Positions 8,773 through 17,184 of a stretch of DNA of 64,000 nucleotides are shown here, one piece after another (position 1 is the stretch's first letter; the number at the start of each line of letters is the position of its first letter). The DNA lies in contig DASRAJ010000029.1 of assembly GCA_035638255.1 (NCBI GenBank), positions 1 through 64,000 on the forward strand. Direction: 5' to 3'. The stretch comes from DASRAJ01 sp035638255. GTDB lineage: Bacteria; Bacteroidota; Bacteroidia; Chitinophagales; UBA10324. The position numbers and the translations under genes are program-made. The notes beneath the pieces were generated by a model. That model was given only the letters and a program-made list of their open reading frames with translations, did not search any database and had not been told where the DNA came from.

Positions 8773-10110
8773 ATGACGAAACAGGTTCTCAACCGAAGAA
8801 AATTCCTTCGCCTGACTACTGCTGCAGGCGCATATTTTCTTCCATTCAGTTTCCCTGTTTATAGTAATGCTGAACCGAATGACCGCATTCTGAAATACAT
8901 CAGAGATTCTATCGGGAAAACATTGCGACCGTGCTCGGAAGTTGACCCTTTAGGAAAAAGTATTCCCCTTCCGTATGACTTCAATGTGCCATGCATCAGC
9001 ATTCATTTTCAAAACCTGTTTTACTATGATACCTATTTTCTGAATCGCGGGTTGATTGCGCTCGGTGACATTCGCCAGGCAGAAAAGAATGTGAACGATG
9101 TGCTCTATCTCGTGGATCGCCTTGGGTTTATGCCAAACAGCAATCGTCTCGACATGACCAACCGCTCGCAGCCTCCGTATCTGTGTATGATGGTTAAAGA
9201 CATTTATGCAGCCACGGGAAATAAGGAATGGCTGAAAACTGCTTACCCGCTCATCAGCAAGGAGTACGAATTCTGGATAACGAAAAGGAGTACGACTTAC
9301 GGATTGTCTCGTCATCACCATGATGCGACACAGGAGTATCTCGCCGAGTTTTACGAGCACCTGAAAAAAGTCCGGTTGCCGTTGAATGCAACTACTGACA
9401 AAGAAAAAATCTCCATAGCCGGTCACCGGCTGGCAGAGGCTGAAGCAGGTTATGATTTTACTCCGAGGTTTGACGGCCGCTGCTCTGATTTTATACCGGT
9501 AGATCTCAACTGTAACCTCTATCTCTATGAAGTCACGATGTCTGATTTTGCCGGAATACTGGAAAACGGGGAAAGCAAATTATGGATTGACCGCGCGACG
9601 GAAAGAAAGAAACGCATCAATGATCTCTTGTGGAATGAAACCCGGGGCCTGTATCTTGATTACGATATGAAGAATGAACGGCAGTCGGATGTGACTTCGG
9701 TTGCAACATTTCAACCGTTATGGACGGGATGCGCTTCCATTGATCAGGCGAAGAGCGTCAAAGAGAATCTAAAACTATATGAATTCGCTCACGGTGTTGT
9801 GCCTTGTGAAGCAGCCTTGCATGATTTCACTTATCAGTGGGATTATCCGAATACCTGGCCTCCTCATTCATTGATGGTATCCGAGGCACTCTCCAGGTAT
9901 AACTATGAAGAGGACGCTCACCGCATTCGTTCCAAATATGTGAACACAGTTCATGCTGTGTTTAAGTCGACCGGCACTTTGTGGGAAAAGTATAATGCTG
10001 TGGAAGGAAATGTAAAAGTGAAAGAAGAATATAAAACGCCTCCCATGATTGGATGGACCGCCGGAATCTATGCCTACATGCGGATTGTAAATAGGATTCG
10101 GTTATGGTAG
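8773..10110 (+). CDS. GH37-like (trehalase family) secreted glycosidase
   Basis: A 445-residue protein with a twin-arginine-like leader (NRRKFLRLTTAAGAYF), so export by Tat is likely. The (alpha/alpha)6-barrel features of GH37 are visible: an FYYDTYFLNRGL block corresponding to the first trehalase signature, and QWDYPNTWPPHSLM corresponding to the second signature (QWD-P-WAP), with the family's catalytic Asp/Glu region between them. Canonical periplasmic trehalases run about 540 residues, so this is a compact member; trehalose is only one possible substrate. ATG 8773 is preferred to the upstream 8692 start because it opens the leader and follows a -7-like box. A 23-bp stretch near its 3' end recurs at 10573. 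Confidence 0.8.
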   Translation: MTKQVLNRRKFLRLTTAAGAYFLPFSFPVYSNAEPNDRILKYIRDSIGKTLRPCSEVDPLGKSIPLPYDFNVPCISIHFQNLFYYDTYFLNRGLIALGDIRQAEKNVNDVLYLVDRLGFMPNSNRLDMTNRSQPPYLCMMVKDIYAATGNKEWLKTAYPLISKEYEFWITKRSTTYGLSRHHHDATQEYLAEFYEHLKKVRLPLNATTDKEKISIAGHRLAEAEAGYDFTPRFDGRCSDFIPVDLNCNLYLYEVTMSDFAGILENGESKLWIDRATERKKRINDLLWNETRGLYLDYDMKNERQSDVTSVATFQPLWTGCASIDQAKSVKENLKLYEFAHGVVPCEAALHDFTYQWDYPNTWPPHSLMVSEALSRYNYEEDAHRIRSKYVNTVHAVFKSTGTLWEKYNAVEGNVKVKEEYKTPPMIGWTAGIYAYMRIVNRIRLW

Positions 10111-10157
10111 CTCACGTTTATGATCAAAATCAAAATTTAATCTTCGTTTCGCTCCGG

Positions 10158-10553
10158 ATGAAAAAACAAACAGATATTGATTTATCAGAGTTTATCGGAC
10201 TTCAACTAAAAGAGGTCAACTCGCATTTGTTTCTTTTTGATAAAGGAAAACTGGAAATTGATTGCCCATGGAGAGTACGAGACAAACTGATTTATCTATG
10301 CCCCAATGTTTTGGATTTCAGTTACAATGAAAAGAAAGCAAAGGAAATAGTCACAAAGAATTTAATAGGAAGAAAGATCAAGTCCATTAAAATTTTTAAT
10401 TTACCCTGTGATGTTGAAATTATTTTTGACAACGGAGCCATTCTTGAAATATTCCCCATTCATCCATTATATGAATCCTGGAACTTAAAAAAGATGAATG
10501 GTAAACATTTAATAGGGATCGGAGGAGGAGATATCCAAGCATTCAAAATGTGA
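10158..10553 (+). CDS. Hypothetical protein
   Basis: A 131-residue soluble protein if started at ATG 10158 (MKKQTDID); an alternative ATG at 10104 overlaps the GH37-like stop by 7 nt. No signal peptide or membrane segment. It contains IDCPWRVRDK and FDNGAILEIFPIHPLYESW, alternating strands reminiscent of small single-domain or immunity-type proteins, but I cannot place the family. It is visibly more AT-rich than the preceding glycosidase and lies between two copies of that gene's 3'-end sequence, which suggests it was inserted there. Confidence 0.6.
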   Translation: MKKQTDIDLSEFIGLQLKEVNSHLFLFDKGKLEIDCPWRVRDKLIYLCPNVLDFSYNEKKAKEIVTKNLIGRKIKSIKIFNLPCDVEIIFDNGAILEIFPIHPLYESWNLKKMNGKHLIGIGGGDIQAFKM

Positions 10554-10572
10554 AGCACTTTTTTTGTTTCTT

Positions 10573-10607
10573 GATGGACCGGCGGAATCTATGCCCGCCG
10601 CTTATAA
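10573..10607 (+). pseudogene. Short copy of the GH37-like gene 3' end
   Basis: Positions 10573-10595 repeat 10052-10074 with 22 of 23 identical bases and continue in the same frame as WTGGIYARRL then a TAA stop. It looks like a leftover original C-terminus, separated from the gene by the inserted hypothetical ORF. Confidence 0.5.
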
Positions 10608-10749
10608 TAGCTGCCCGGATCATTTATCGTGAGGCAGAATTTTGCCTTCATAAATTCAACAGTACAAGTCTGGGATTCACACATAGCCAACGCAAAGACC
10701 TTTCGCCATTGAGGGGTGACACCCGTCGATAAAAAACCGCACCCCCGAA

Positions 10750-11220
10750 TCAATCTTTCTTCTTTCCACAAAAATTATAAATGGTCCATACCTGATTATA
10801 ACCCCAATTTGATCCTGTCCAAATCGGACAATAAGATGTTGCAATCAGAACATCCAGAAAAGCACTGTCGTTGGTTAACACCAGGGTAGGTATTTCACCG
10901 GAGCCGCTATAATATCCGCTTTCGTTCGTTGGATACATCCAGGAGCAATTGTTGGCATTGAGCTGCATTGAATCATCAGGATAATAAACTACGAAGAGCG
11001 AATCGGGACTGATATCAGAGTTGGGTGGTATACCACCGTCGCAACCACCAACAGCTATATGACTTATGTAAGAACTCCCGATAAAATAATCAATGGTCTC
11101 ATTTTGTATAGTAGAGTCAGTGGTTTGATTTTGTTCATGAGAAGTGGTTATTGCAGATTCTTTCTTGCCACAACTCTGCAGAAGAACGATGGAAAGAAGA
11201 ACAAGAAAAATCTCTTTCAT
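10750..11220 (-). CDS. Hypothetical lipoprotein
   Basis: Starting at ATG 11220 gives 156 residues with a clear lipoprotein signal, MKEIFLVLLSIVLLQSC (Cys 17); the frame extends 23 codons further upstream, but those precede the signal peptide and are probably not translated. After a Ser/Thr/Gln-rich linker the domain carries several Cys (GGCDGG, NNCSW, SYCPIWTG) that could form disulphides. It is probably anchored in the cell envelope. I do not recognise the family. It converges with the hypothetical gene on the other strand. Confidence 0.65.
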   Translation of the reverse strand: MKEIFLVLLSIVLLQSCGKKESAITTSHEQNQTTDSTIQNETIDYFIGSSYISHIAVGGCDGGIPPNSDISPDSLFVVYYPDDSMQLNANNCSWMYPTNESGYYSGSGEIPTLVLTNDSAFLDVLIATSYCPIWTGSNWGYNQVWTIYNFCGKKKD

Positions 11221-11335
11221 CTTATTTAGGCGCATTAAGCTCTTCTTCCAACAAATGTAATATTTTTTTCTATAGGACCACTGGCGCAAATTTTAACCCA
11301 GGTTAAAGCATAGATGAACTTGTGACTCCCATTCC

Positions 11336-11382
11336 CGCACCAGTCTGGCGATTGCAGAGTAACCAAGGTAAGACTTGGGTTA
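11336..11382 (-). repeat. Dispersed repeat B, copy 1
   Basis: On the minus strand this reads AAGTCTTACC, then a short variable stretch, then CGCCAGACTGGTGCGG. It aligns with 41617-41665 and with the reverse strand of 55389-55438. Each copy can fold because CTGGCG/CCAGTC and GCCAGACTGG are partly complementary. The surrounding 11221-11535 interval holds no other feature I can name. Confidence 0.5.
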
Positions 11383-11535
11383 GTGGAGAACTACTTGATC
11401 AGGACACAAAAGTTCCGAATACTTATTTTAAAAGTTCAGAATATCTGTTACATTTGGTAGATATTCGGAACTTTGGGTAGATGAAAAATTCCGATATTTA
11501 GATGTTATGGGTCAGCTTAAAAAGACAACCAGACA

Positions 11536-11910
11536 ATGAAACTAATGAAATTGACACCAATGCTTACAACGACTGACCTAAAAGAGACAGTTGACTTTTA
11601 TGTTCATACACTTGGGTTCACTTGTAATGCTTTACAAATGGAATGGGGTTGGACTTCGATACAGCTTGACAGCATAGAAATAATGTTTGCATTGCCAAAC
11701 GATCATAAGCCATTTGACAAACCCATATTTACAGGTTCGTTTTATTTCAAAACTGACAATGTTGACCAACTCTGGAAGCGACTAAAAGATAAGACGAAAA
11801 TTTGCTATTCTATTGAGAACTTTGAATATGGTATGCGAGAATTTGCCATTTACGACAACAATGACTACTTACTCCAATTTGGACAAGAAATAAACGAAAC
11901 TACCGACTAA
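11536..11910 (+). CDS. VOC-family protein (glyoxalase/bleomycin-resistance fold)
   Basis: A 124-residue single VOC domain: LTPMLTTTDLKETVDFYVHTLGF forms the first beta-alpha-beta unit and MREFAIYDNNDYLLQFGQ the last strand pair. The closing segment resembles bleomycin/fosfomycin-resistance-like and general lactoylglutathione-lyase-like proteins. Metal-ligand positions are not convincing enough to assign an enzymatic reaction. A monomer has half of the usual paired-domain site, so it probably dimerises. It stands alone between non-coding spacers. Confidence 0.8.
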   Translation: MKLMKLTPMLTTTDLKETVDFYVHTLGFTCNALQMEWGWTSIQLDSIEIMFALPNDHKPFDKPIFTGSFYFKTDNVDQLWKRLKDKTKICYSIENFEYGMREFAIYDNNDYLLQFGQEINETTD

Positions 11911-12021
11911 TATTGACAAAGGGTAGGTTTGCAGGGTGAAAAAAGAAGGAACATCAGAAGCCGATTCTTCAATAGCAAAGTAAAATTTAACAAATTCATT
12001 TCATAGTGCAAAACAACAAAG

Positions 12022-13545
12022 ATGAAAAAGATTACTTTAGTTTTTGCAATTTTATTTGAAGCGGGTTTAAATGGTAGTTGGGCACAAAATGTAAACAATG
12101 CCCTCGATTTTGATGGGGTGAATGATTATGTTGCTCTGAGTACTTTAGGGGATGATTACGGCAGTCAAATAATAACGTATGAAGCTTGGGTAAATCCCAC
12201 AAATGTCACAGGTGATCGCGGCATAATTCTTCGGGGAAATGCATCAAATAATAGGGGAGTAAGCTTTGGAATAGAAGATGGTAAGTTTTGGATTGGAGGA
12301 AATAATGGAAATGGGTGGAATAACAATTTTGTCGGCAATGTACCTCTTAACAAATGGACTCATCTTGCTGCAGTATATAATGAATCTACCGGAAATATTT
12401 TGGCTTATATAGATGGTAATTTAATTGACTCTGTATTCAGGCAATTTGATATCAACAATACAGATTATTCAACTTTTATTGGTCGAAATCAAGCAGCTTT
12501 ATGGCAATTTTTTTCGGGTAAAATAGACGAAGTCCGCATTTGGAATGTCGCTCGCACCCAATCCGAGATACAAACCGACCTGCTGGGTCCTGTTTGCGGA
12601 AACATCACCGGGCTGGTCGCGTACTACCCATTCAACCAGGGTATTGCCGGCGGCACCAACACCGGTGTCACAACAGCAGATGATGTCTCTGTAAATAATA
12701 ACGATGGCACTCTTACTAACTTTGCATTAACGGGAGCCACAAGTAATTGGGTAACAGGAGTGCCGGGTTTGACTGATTCAGTCACCTTCTACCAGGACGC
12801 TGATGGTGATACCTACGGCAATCCAAATGTTACCGTCTCTGCACCTGCATGTGAACCACCCTACGGTTATGTTTTAAATAATCTCGATTGCGATGATGCG
12901 AATGCTTCAATTAATCCCGGCGCAACTGAAATAGTAAATGGCATAGATGACAACTGCGACGGAATTATTGACGAGTGCCCAATACCAACTATTTTCTCAG
13001 TAGTCAATATCACCAGCACCTCAGCTAAATTAAAATGGAATGCTGTAGCAGGAGCGGAAAAATATAAGCTGCGTTATAAAGTTGCGGGCACAAATGACTG
13101 GATAATAAAGAATCCTGTGGGTCATTCAAAAACCATAAATGGGCTTTTACCAAATACAGCTTATAAATGGCAGGTGAAAACTAATTGCAAGGTAGATTCT
13201 CCTCATGTAGTATCTGATTGGTCTGCAAAGCAAGATTTTACTACCACACCATTATACATGAGTGTACAAGATTTACAGCAGGTTTCATTTCAAATTTACC
13301 CCAATCCTGCCACAAATCATGTACGCATTCAATTTACCTTGACCGCGTCATCGCACATAATCATAAAAGTGTGTGACATAAGCGGGAAAGAAATTACCAT
13401 GCTGTTGGATGGTGATATGGAGCAAGGACAACATGCAGTGCTTCTCAACACCACACAGTTTTCAAAAGGAATGTACGTGGTAAAAATGATTTCTCCCGCA
13501 GTACTGCGGGATGGAATAACCAATCAGAAGTTGATTGTAGAGTAA
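12022..13545 (+). CDS. Secreted LamG/MopE-like/FN3 protein with T9SS sorting domain
   Basis: A 507-residue exported protein. In order: signal peptide to about residue 21 (GSWAQ), a LamG/concanavalin-like domain (ALDFDGVNDYVAL to IDEVRIWNVARTQSEI, residues 26-180), a putative metal-binding MopE-like segment (DADGDTYGN and DDNCDGIIDE), a fibronectin type III domain (residues 320-410) and a type A T9SS C-terminal domain (IYPNPATNHV to KLIVE). It is predicted to be translocated across the outer membrane and anchored or released there, probably binding carbohydrate or surfaces. The window's gldJ indicates that the secretion system is present in this genome. Confidence 0.85.
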   Translation: MKKITLVFAILFEAGLNGSWAQNVNNALDFDGVNDYVALSTLGDDYGSQIITYEAWVNPTNVTGDRGIILRGNASNNRGVSFGIEDGKFWIGGNNGNGWNNNFVGNVPLNKWTHLAAVYNESTGNILAYIDGNLIDSVFRQFDINNTDYSTFIGRNQAALWQFFSGKIDEVRIWNVARTQSEIQTDLLGPVCGNITGLVAYYPFNQGIAGGTNTGVTTADDVSVNNNDGTLTNFALTGATSNWVTGVPGLTDSVTFYQDADGDTYGNPNVTVSAPACEPPYGYVLNNLDCDDANASINPGATEIVNGIDDNCDGIIDECPIPTIFSVVNITSTSAKLKWNAVAGAEKYKLRYKVAGTNDWIIKNPVGHSKTINGLLPNTAYKWQVKTNCKVDSPHVVSDWSAKQDFTTTPLYMSVQDLQQVSFQIYPNPATNHVRIQFTLTASSHIIIKVCDISGKEITMLLDGDMEQGQHAVLLNTTQFSKGMYVVKMISPAVLRDGITNQKLIVE

Positions 13546-13565
13546 TTGATTCGTTCTTTAATGCA

Positions 13566-13655
13566 ATGATGACTTACGCGGAAATTTTACCAGTCGGATG
13601 GATTGTAACGCTTATCAGTTCATTGATTTTAAAAAAGAAAGACAGCAAAAATTAA
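13566..13655 (+). CDS. Possible 29-residue membrane peptide
   Basis: ATG ATG at 13566 opens a short frame encoding one hydrophobic helix (ILPVGWIVTLISSLIL) followed by a Lys-rich tail. It could be a small membrane protein or the leftover end of a larger gene; no ribosome-binding site or promoter is evident. The remaining bases up to 13754 show nothing recognisable. Confidence 0.25.
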   Translation: MMTYAEILPVGWIVTLISSLILKKKDSKN

Positions 13656-13754
13656 ATAGGAAAAGAACATAGGAAAAGTAGCAGAAATAAAAATGAAAGA
13701 AACTGAATCCTGAGTAGAGGACACCTACCGCGGACAAAAATTAACAGGAAAAAA

Positions 13755-13979
13755 ATGAGTGATTTAAATGTACAGCATTACCTTGGTATTTACCGGACAA
13801 GACTGAAAATGCAAGAAGAAGGGATAACCAACCCTACTCAAGAATTTAAGGAGATTACACGGACAATCGTTGATAAACTTTCTAAACTACCATTAGACGA
13901 AAAAATAATTCTGGATGATCACAAAATGAAAGATTCAAGAGGAAATGTTATTGCAGAATTCCCATTTAAAAAACAATAA
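13755..13979 (+). CDS. Hypothetical small protein
   Basis: A 74-residue charged, helical, cytoplasmic-looking protein with no signal sequence. It ends in TAA directly followed by the ATG of the SRPBCC gene, with no gap, so the two are almost certainly translated from one message. Its family is unknown to me; it could be a partner or regulator of the SRPBCC protein. Confidence 0.6.
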   Translation: MSDLNVQHYLGIYRTRLKMQEEGITNPTQEFKEITRTIVDKLSKLPLDEKIILDDHKMKDSRGNVIAEFPFKKQ

Positions 13980-14513
13980 ATGAATACCATAATTACAATT
14001 CTGCTTGTAGTTGCAGGCATCATTGCCTTGCTGTTAATCATTGCACTTTTCATGAAGAGGGAGCACTATGTTAAGCGTGAAATTATCATCAATGCGCCAC
14101 GGCAAAAAGTATTTGACTTTTTAAAGCTGCTCAAAAACCAGGACCAATTCAACAAATGGGCAACGGCTGACAAAAAAAACAGGAAAGAAGAATTCAAAGG
14201 AACAGACGGAACAGTTGGATTTATTTATTCCTGGAGTGGAAATAAAGATGCCGGGCAAGGAGAAAAAGAAATCAAGAACATTATTGAAGGAAAAAGAATT
14301 GAAACAGAAATTCGTTTTGTAAAACCAATCCGAACCTCTGCCTCTGTAGTCATGGAGACAGAATCTTTATCCGATAATCAAACCAAAGTAAGTTTGAGCA
14401 ATGCAGGTACATTGAAATATCCTTTGAACCTAATGATACCAATGGTAGAAAAAAATTTTCCGAAAGATATGGATGCTAGTTTGTCAACTTTGAAAAACCT
14501 TCTCGAAAAATAA
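13980..14513 (+). CDS. SRPBCC-family protein with N-terminal membrane anchor
   Basis: A 177-residue protein. Residues 3-25 are one transmembrane helix (IITILLVVAGIIALLLIIALFM), followed by a START/SRPBCC fold beginning with REIIINAPRQKVFDFLKLLKN. Relatives are annotated as polyketide cyclase/dehydrase or AHSA1-like lipid-binding proteins; they form a hydrophobic pocket but the ligand is not predictable. Here the anchor places the pocket at the membrane. It abuts the upstream 74-residue ORF and is followed 24 nt later by a VOC gene, so the three probably form an operon. Confidence 0.82.
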   Translation: MNTIITILLVVAGIIALLLIIALFMKREHYVKREIIINAPRQKVFDFLKLLKNQDQFNKWATADKKNRKEEFKGTDGTVGFIYSWSGNKDAGQGEKEIKNIIEGKRIETEIRFVKPIRTSASVVMETESLSDNQTKVSLSNAGTLKYPLNLMIPMVEKNFPKDMDASLSTLKNLLEK

Positions 14514-14537
14514 TCACAACATTTAAAAACAAACAAT

Positions 14538-14978
14538 ATGGAAAACCAAAAAAATCAAACAGACAATTCAACTTCACCTGTTGACACCACACCAAAGGTG
14601 ACAGGGATTGGCGGCATTTTCTTTTATTCAGAGAATGTACAGGAAACAAAAGATTGGTATACCAAAAATCTCGGAATTGAAATCAATGACTGGGGTACTT
14701 CGAGTTTTGAATTCAGAAATGTAAATAAGCCTGAGGAAGTAGGCTCTCTCCAATGGTGTCCTTTTAAAAAAGAAAGCGAACATTTCGCACCTTCAAAAAA
14801 GGAATTCATGATCAACTACAGGGTTCAGAATCTTGAAGGGCTTCTAAACAAACTCAAAGAAAACGAAGTAACTATTCTGGACGACATTGCGAGTTACGAT
14901 TTCGGAAAATTTGTTCATATCATGGATGCCGAAGGCAACAAAATTGAACTATGGGAGCCTGTTGACGAAATAAAATAA
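14538..14978 (+). CDS. VOC-family protein, paralogue of the 15833 gene
   Basis: A 146-residue cytoplasmic VOC domain preceded by a Gln/Asn/Thr-rich tail of about 20 residues. The core reads TGIGGIFFYSENVQETKDWY and ends FGKFVHIMDAEGNKIELWEP. The C-terminal Glu in IELWEP is a common VOC metal ligand. It is clearly homologous to the exported VOC protein at 15833-16360, sharing the TGIGGIFF, KEFMINYRV and GKFVHIMD blocks, so a local gene duplication with a lipoprotein gene between the copies is likely. The reaction is unknown; relatives are called glyoxalase-like. Confidence 0.82.
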   Translation: MENQKNQTDNSTSPVDTTPKVTGIGGIFFYSENVQETKDWYTKNLGIEINDWGTSSFEFRNVNKPEEVGSLQWCPFKKESEHFAPSKKEFMINYRVQNLEGLLNKLKENEVTILDDIASYDFGKFVHIMDAEGNKIELWEPVDEIK

Positions 14979-15080
14979 TGCCTGCGTGCAGGCAGGGAAT
15001 AGTTTGAAACAATTTTTAAGCCCTTGTTGGTCCCCTGACCACAAGAAGCGATGTAAATAAACTCTGTGTTGGTCAGGGGA
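14979..15080. repeat. Two palindromes downstream of the VOC gene
   Basis: TGCCTGCGTGCAGGCA (14979-14994) is a perfect 16-bp palindrome one base after the stop codon. Further on, TCCCCTGACCA (15031-15041) and TGGTCAGGGGA (15070-15080) are perfect 11-bp inverted arms around a 28-nt loop. The second hairpin resembles one at 22312-22388. Neither has a T-run typical of a terminator. Confidence 0.55.
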
Positions 15081-15110
15081 GCAGCACAGGCAAAAGGTTA
15101 AGCCTGGATC

Positions 15111-15638
15111 ATGATTCACAGATATGTTAACTTATTGATAGTTGCAATATTGTTTAGTTGTAATAATTCAAGACAATATAATGGTGTCCAAAGGAAACTC
15201 GTTTTAGGCGAGTTTTCAATGAATCTTCCAATAGAATGTTTAGAATATTTGGCAAAAGATTCAAGTTATTGTTATTTAGAATGCAAAGGAGGAATCAAAA
15301 TTCATATAAATCAAGGATACCTCTTAAGGAGCTATTTTGATTCTATACAAAACAGATTAAATGCAGATTCGCTCACTATGGATACAATTTACGATAGCAT
15401 AATTAGAAAAAAAATGGTTTTATTTGAAAATTCATATCGTACAATTAATAGAGATTCTGTTAATATAATTGTAGTTTTAGGTGACCCAATGAAAAAATCT
15501 TTTTTCTCACTCGATAATAAGATGTATTGTTTTATAATAAGCGCAGTAAAAGTTCCCATTAAAGTTCAAGATTCTGTTTGGACTTTAATTAATTCACTTC
15601 AGAAGGTTAAGAGTAGAGAGAATCAGGTCAATATTTAA
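15111..15638 (+). CDS. Hypothetical lipoprotein
   Basis: A 175-residue protein with a short lipoprotein signal (MIHRYVNLLIVAILFSC, Cys 17). The mature part is AT-rich in codon choice and mixes alpha and beta segments, with SYCYLECKGG and a late VPIKVQDSVWTLINSL stretch. This layout (small envelope lipoprotein between metabolic or VOC genes) recurs along the window. I do not recognise the family. It lies between the two VOC paralogues. Confidence 0.65.
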   Translation: MIHRYVNLLIVAILFSCNNSRQYNGVQRKLVLGEFSMNLPIECLEYLAKDSSYCYLECKGGIKIHINQGYLLRSYFDSIQNRLNADSLTMDTIYDSIIRKKMVLFENSYRTINRDSVNIIVVLGDPMKKSFFSLDNKMYCFIISAVKVPIKVQDSVWTLINSLQKVKSRENQVNI

Positions 15639-15737
15639 TTGTATATCTACTATGCACGCGATGCTCAAGGAAATATTATGGCGACTTATTCCTGCCCTTC
15701 CATTTCTCCCGAAAGGGATTGGAAGGATTGAAGCAGC

Positions 15738-15759
15738 CCAGTCCTCTTCGAGAGACTGG
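15738..15759. repeat. Hairpin with TTCG-type loop
   Basis: CCAGTCCTC, TTCG and AGAGACTGG form a compact stem with a stable tetraloop 100 nt after the lipoprotein stop. It could protect or terminate the transcript, but no T-run follows. A similar TTCG hairpin lies at 23204-23231. Confidence 0.4.
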
Positions 15760-15832
15760 TCTGAGGATTTGAAATAAAATAGTTTGACACAATTGGACAG
15801 AAACAAACTGCTTAAAAATAAATTGACAGACA

Positions 15833-16360
15833 ATGAAAAAAATAATTTTACTAACTCTGGCATTAGCAACATCATTCTGTTTTGGTTTTGCTTTCAAATC
15901 AATCATAACAAACAATTCAAGCGACAACACAGAAATGAAAAGAGTAACAGGTATTGGCGGCATTTTTTTCAAATGCAAAGACCCCAAACAAATGAGAGAG
16001 TGGTATAAAACGCATTTGGGTTTGAACACCAACCAATACGGGGCGGTGTTTGAATGGCATCAAGGTGCGGACTCTACTAAAAAGGGCTTTTCGCAATGGA
16101 GTCCGTTTAAAGAAACCACAAAATATTTTGACCCCTCAACAAAAGAGTTTATGATAAACTACCGCGTTGAAAATTTAGGAGCACTCGTTGAAGAACTAAA
16201 AAAAGAAGGAGTGACCGTAACCGACACCATGGCAACTTATGATTACGGAAAGTTTGTTCACATCATGGATATAGAAGGAAACAAAATAGAATTGTGGGAG
16301 CCAAACGATATTGAATATGAAAAACTCGGAGTGCAGATGGGCAGCAAGACGACCAAATGA
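15833..16360 (+). CDS. Exported VOC-family protein
   Basis: A 175-residue protein with an N-terminal hydrophobic signal or anchor (MKKIILLTLALATSFCFGFAF) followed by a VOC domain (TGIGGIFFKCKDPKQMREWY to FVHIMDIEGNKIELWEP). It is a paralogue of the cytoplasmic VOC protein at 14538-14978, differing mainly by the added export signal, an unusual property for this fold. A metal ligand is suggested by Glu in IELWEP. The substrate is unknown. The divergent localisation suggests specialisation after duplication. Confidence 0.8.
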   Translation: MKKIILLTLALATSFCFGFAFKSIITNNSSDNTEMKRVTGIGGIFFKCKDPKQMREWYKTHLGLNTNQYGAVFEWHQGADSTKKGFSQWSPFKETTKYFDPSTKEFMINYRVENLGALVEELKKEGVTVTDTMATYDYGKFVHIMDIEGNKIELWEPNDIEYEKLGVQMGSKTTK

Positions 16361-16442
16361 TTCTAGAACTCTTACAAACAGCGTATGCGACACCAAACAA
16401 TTGTGCTTGAACAAACAGTAGCAAAATACTCATTGATTAAAA

Positions 16443-17000
16443 ATGAAAAAAGATAATCCGAAGATTGATTTATTTTCCAAATTCTTAAACGGATTCCAAA
16501 AGGAAACCGATAGAGGAGCAGCAATACTTGCAGCGAGTATGTTAGACCAAAAATTGAAAACTATTTTAGCTGACTTTCTTATTGAATGTAAACCCTCTAG
16601 ACAATTACTTGAAGGCTATAACGCTCCAATAGGTAGCTTCAGTTCAAGGCAAAATCTTGCTTATTCATTAGGGTTAATATCCGACTATGAATTTAAGGAC
16701 TGTGAAATTGTTCGGAAGATAAGAAATGACTTTGCGCATAAATTTCAGCTTGAATTTTCTTTTAACGAATCGAGAGTTTCAAGTTTATGTTATAACCTCA
16801 ATGCACCGACACCTGGAGATAAAAAAGAGTTTAAACAGAAACCAAGATTTCTGTTTGTGAATGGAGTTACAATGCTCTACGTAAATTTGCTTTATAGAGA
16901 AGAGTATGTAAAACAGATGCGATTAAAAAGACCAGACTGGGAAGATATTACATGGAGCAAAAGAAAATTAACTAAAAGTAGCCTTGCCGATAGCAGATAA
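16443..17000 (+). CDS. MltR-family (mannitol repressor-like) protein
   Basis: A 185-residue helical protein whose middle part (ETDRGAAILAASMLDQKL, PIGSFSSRQNLAYSLGLI, IVRKIRNDFAHK) matches the MltR/DUF4145-like helical domain. E. coli MtlR represses mannitol uptake indirectly, while other family members act in unrelated contexts including defence islands, so no mannitol role is claimed. There is no DNA-binding motif, and no mannitol genes are nearby. The C-terminal 50 residues are basic. Confidence 0.75.
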   Translation: MKKDNPKIDLFSKFLNGFQKETDRGAAILAASMLDQKLKTILADFLIECKPSRQLLEGYNAPIGSFSSRQNLAYSLGLISDYEFKDCEIVRKIRNDFAHKFQLEFSFNESRVSSLCYNLNAPTPGDKKEFKQKPRFLFVNGVTMLYVNLLYREEYVKQMRLKRPDWEDITWSKRKLTKSSLADSR

Positions 17001-17017
17001 ATTAAAAGAAATTTTTC

Positions 17018-17134
17018 GCGCCGCTGTTGATCTTTGCAATAGGTTGTGCGAAGCCAAACCAACAGCAATTGTGCAGATGCGTCAATTGTTGGTCTTCCTC
17101 CGCATGTTACTTTTGCAAAGGCCAACGGCGTTAA
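17018..17134 (+). repeat. Repeat element A, copy 1 (full length, MITE-like)
   Basis: About 117 bp bounded by near-inverted ends, GCGCCGCTGTTGATCTTTGC and TTTTGCAAAGGCCAACGGCG. Inside, GTGCGAAGCCA and GTGCAGATGCGTCAATTG are shared with all other copies. The element can fold into two successive hairpins whose arms carry TTGGTCT/AGACCAA. There is no coding capacity. Confidence 0.7.
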
Positions 17135-17184
17135 AATAATTGTGGAGCGGAAAAGGGGAAAGTCATTAGGTAGGAAACTTCGTA

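Noticed and set aside
16443..17000. Mannitol operon regulator
   Set aside because: The domain resembles MltR, but no mannitol genes are nearby and the family occurs in unrelated contexts.
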